6,964 bases of DNA, from positions 1-6,964 of the forward strand of contig JAENWE010000045.1 of NCBI GenBank assembly GCA_016650185.1, read 5' to 3'. The number at the start of each line of letters is the position of its first letter. Positions within the stretch are counted from its first letter, which is position 1. The stretch is from Vicinamibacteria bacterium. GTDB lineage: Bacteria; Acidobacteriota; Vicinamibacteria; Fen-336; JAGNNV01. The notes under the pieces were generated by a model. That model did no database searches. It had not been told where the DNA came from and worked only from the letters and a program-made list of their open reading frames with translations. Below, piece by piece: positions 6,568 through 6,964 of the stretch. The position numbers and the translations under genes are program-made.

Positions 6568-6652
6568 GACCAGGATTCGGGCAGCGGACCAGTTTCTCCA
6601 AAGGTCCTTCCCGTATCCTGACGTTTGGGCCCACCGATAGACTGTCCGAACC

Positions 6653-6964
6653 ATGGCCCAGAAGACCTACGACGTCATCGTGGCCGGCGCGGGAATCGTG
6701 GGCCTGTCGGCGGCCTGTGAGCTGGCGCAACAGGGGGCCCGATGCGTCGTCTTCGACCGGGGTCCCGCCGGTCGTGAAGCGAGCTTCGCAGCCGGCGGCA
6801 TCCTCTCGCCTCAAGCCGAGACCCCTCCCGATTCTCCTCTGCTCCCCCTCGCTCTCAGAGGACGGGATCGTCATGTCAACCTGGCCGAGGAACTGTTCAG
6901 CCTTACCGGGATTGCGGTCGAGCACCGACAGCTTGGAGTGCTCTCGCTCGCTTTCTCGGCGACA
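6653..6964 (+). CDS. FAD-dependent oxidoreductase, ThiO/glycine oxidase-like (5' part)
   Basis: The first 104 residues of a DAO-family flavoenzyme that runs off the window. The dinucleotide-binding motif GAGIVG is at residues 12-17, with the acidic residue closing the second strand at D35 (VVFDRG). It is followed by GREASFAAGGILSPQAE (40-56), which matches the ASxAAGGxLxP motif of ThiO-type glycine oxidases. Those oxidise glycine to the imine used for the thiazole ring of thiamine, with O2 as acceptor. D-amino acid dehydrogenase or a sarcosine-oxidase-like enzyme cannot be excluded without the C-terminal half, and no thiamine gene is in view. The ATG at 6653 follows an 85-base gap after the regulator gene. 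There is no Shine-Dalgarno; a weak TAGACT lies 9 bases before the start. Confidence 0.85.
   Translation, partial: MAQKTYDVIVAGAGIVGLSAACELAQQGARCVVFDRGPAGREASFAAGGILSPQAETPPDSPLLPLALRGRDRHVNLAEELFSLTGIAVEHRQLGVLSLAFSAT

Noticed and set aside
6586..6607. GGACC...GGTCC inverted repeat after the cNMP/DUF4388 gene as a terminator
   Set aside because: The stem is only 5 bp with a 12-base loop and there is no T-tract, so it is not a convincing intrinsic terminator.
6618..6643. CTGACG and TAGACT as a promoter for the ThiO-like gene
   Set aside because: The spacer is 14 bases, too short for a standard promoter, and the hexamers are weak; only the -10-like part is mentioned.
6190..6925. Minus-strand frames opposite the regulator and flavoenzyme genes
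   Set aside because: They overlap two genes with clear domains, and their translations lack recognisable motifs.

Overview
The window looks like a chromosomal housekeeping and regulatory segment from a high-GC bacterium, probably an uncultured environmental lineage. The gene set (tandem DUF507 proteins, a GH57 enzyme next to a DUF4912 protein, a GspE/PilB-type ATPase, a cyclic-nucleotide/DUF4388 regulator) recalls Myxococcota/Desulfobacterota-like or Eisenbacteria-like genomes. I cannot fix the phylum from sequence alone. No RNA genes, CRISPR array, phage genes or complete transposase gene are present.

Layout, left to right. Positions 1-139 are non-coding and look like one end of a dispersed mobile or repeat element, abutting the stop codon of the first gene. 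Two small DUF507 genes lie on the minus strand (686-408 and 411-136), overlap by GTGA and are surely co-translated. Divergent from them, dtd (786-1235, +) encodes D-aminoacyl-tRNA deacylase. It converges, with 18 bp between stop codons, on a three-gene minus-strand operon read 5479 to 1254: a DUF4912 protein with a Lys/Ala/Pro-rich tail, a GH57 alpha-glucan branching enzyme or amylase, and a GspE/PulE/PilB secretion or pilus ATPase. Divergent from that operon is a plus-strand gene (5581-6567) for a cyclic-nucleotide-binding domain fused to a DUF4388 (PATAN-type) domain. The window ends inside a ThiO/glycine-oxidase-like FAD enzyme (6653 to beyond 6964).

How the genes may work together. The DUF4912-GH57 pair is a recurrent association that suggests alpha-glucan metabolism. 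An orphan PilB/GspE-like motor is appended to it, and a cNMP-sensing PATAN protein is transcribed divergently. Because PATAN regulators in cyanobacteria act on PilB motors, the regulator and ATPase could form a second-messenger-controlled motor module; this is inference. Almost no start codon in the window has a Shine-Dalgarno sequence, whereas -10-like hexamers sit 6-18 bases before several starts. This points to leaderless or short-leader mRNAs in the lineage.
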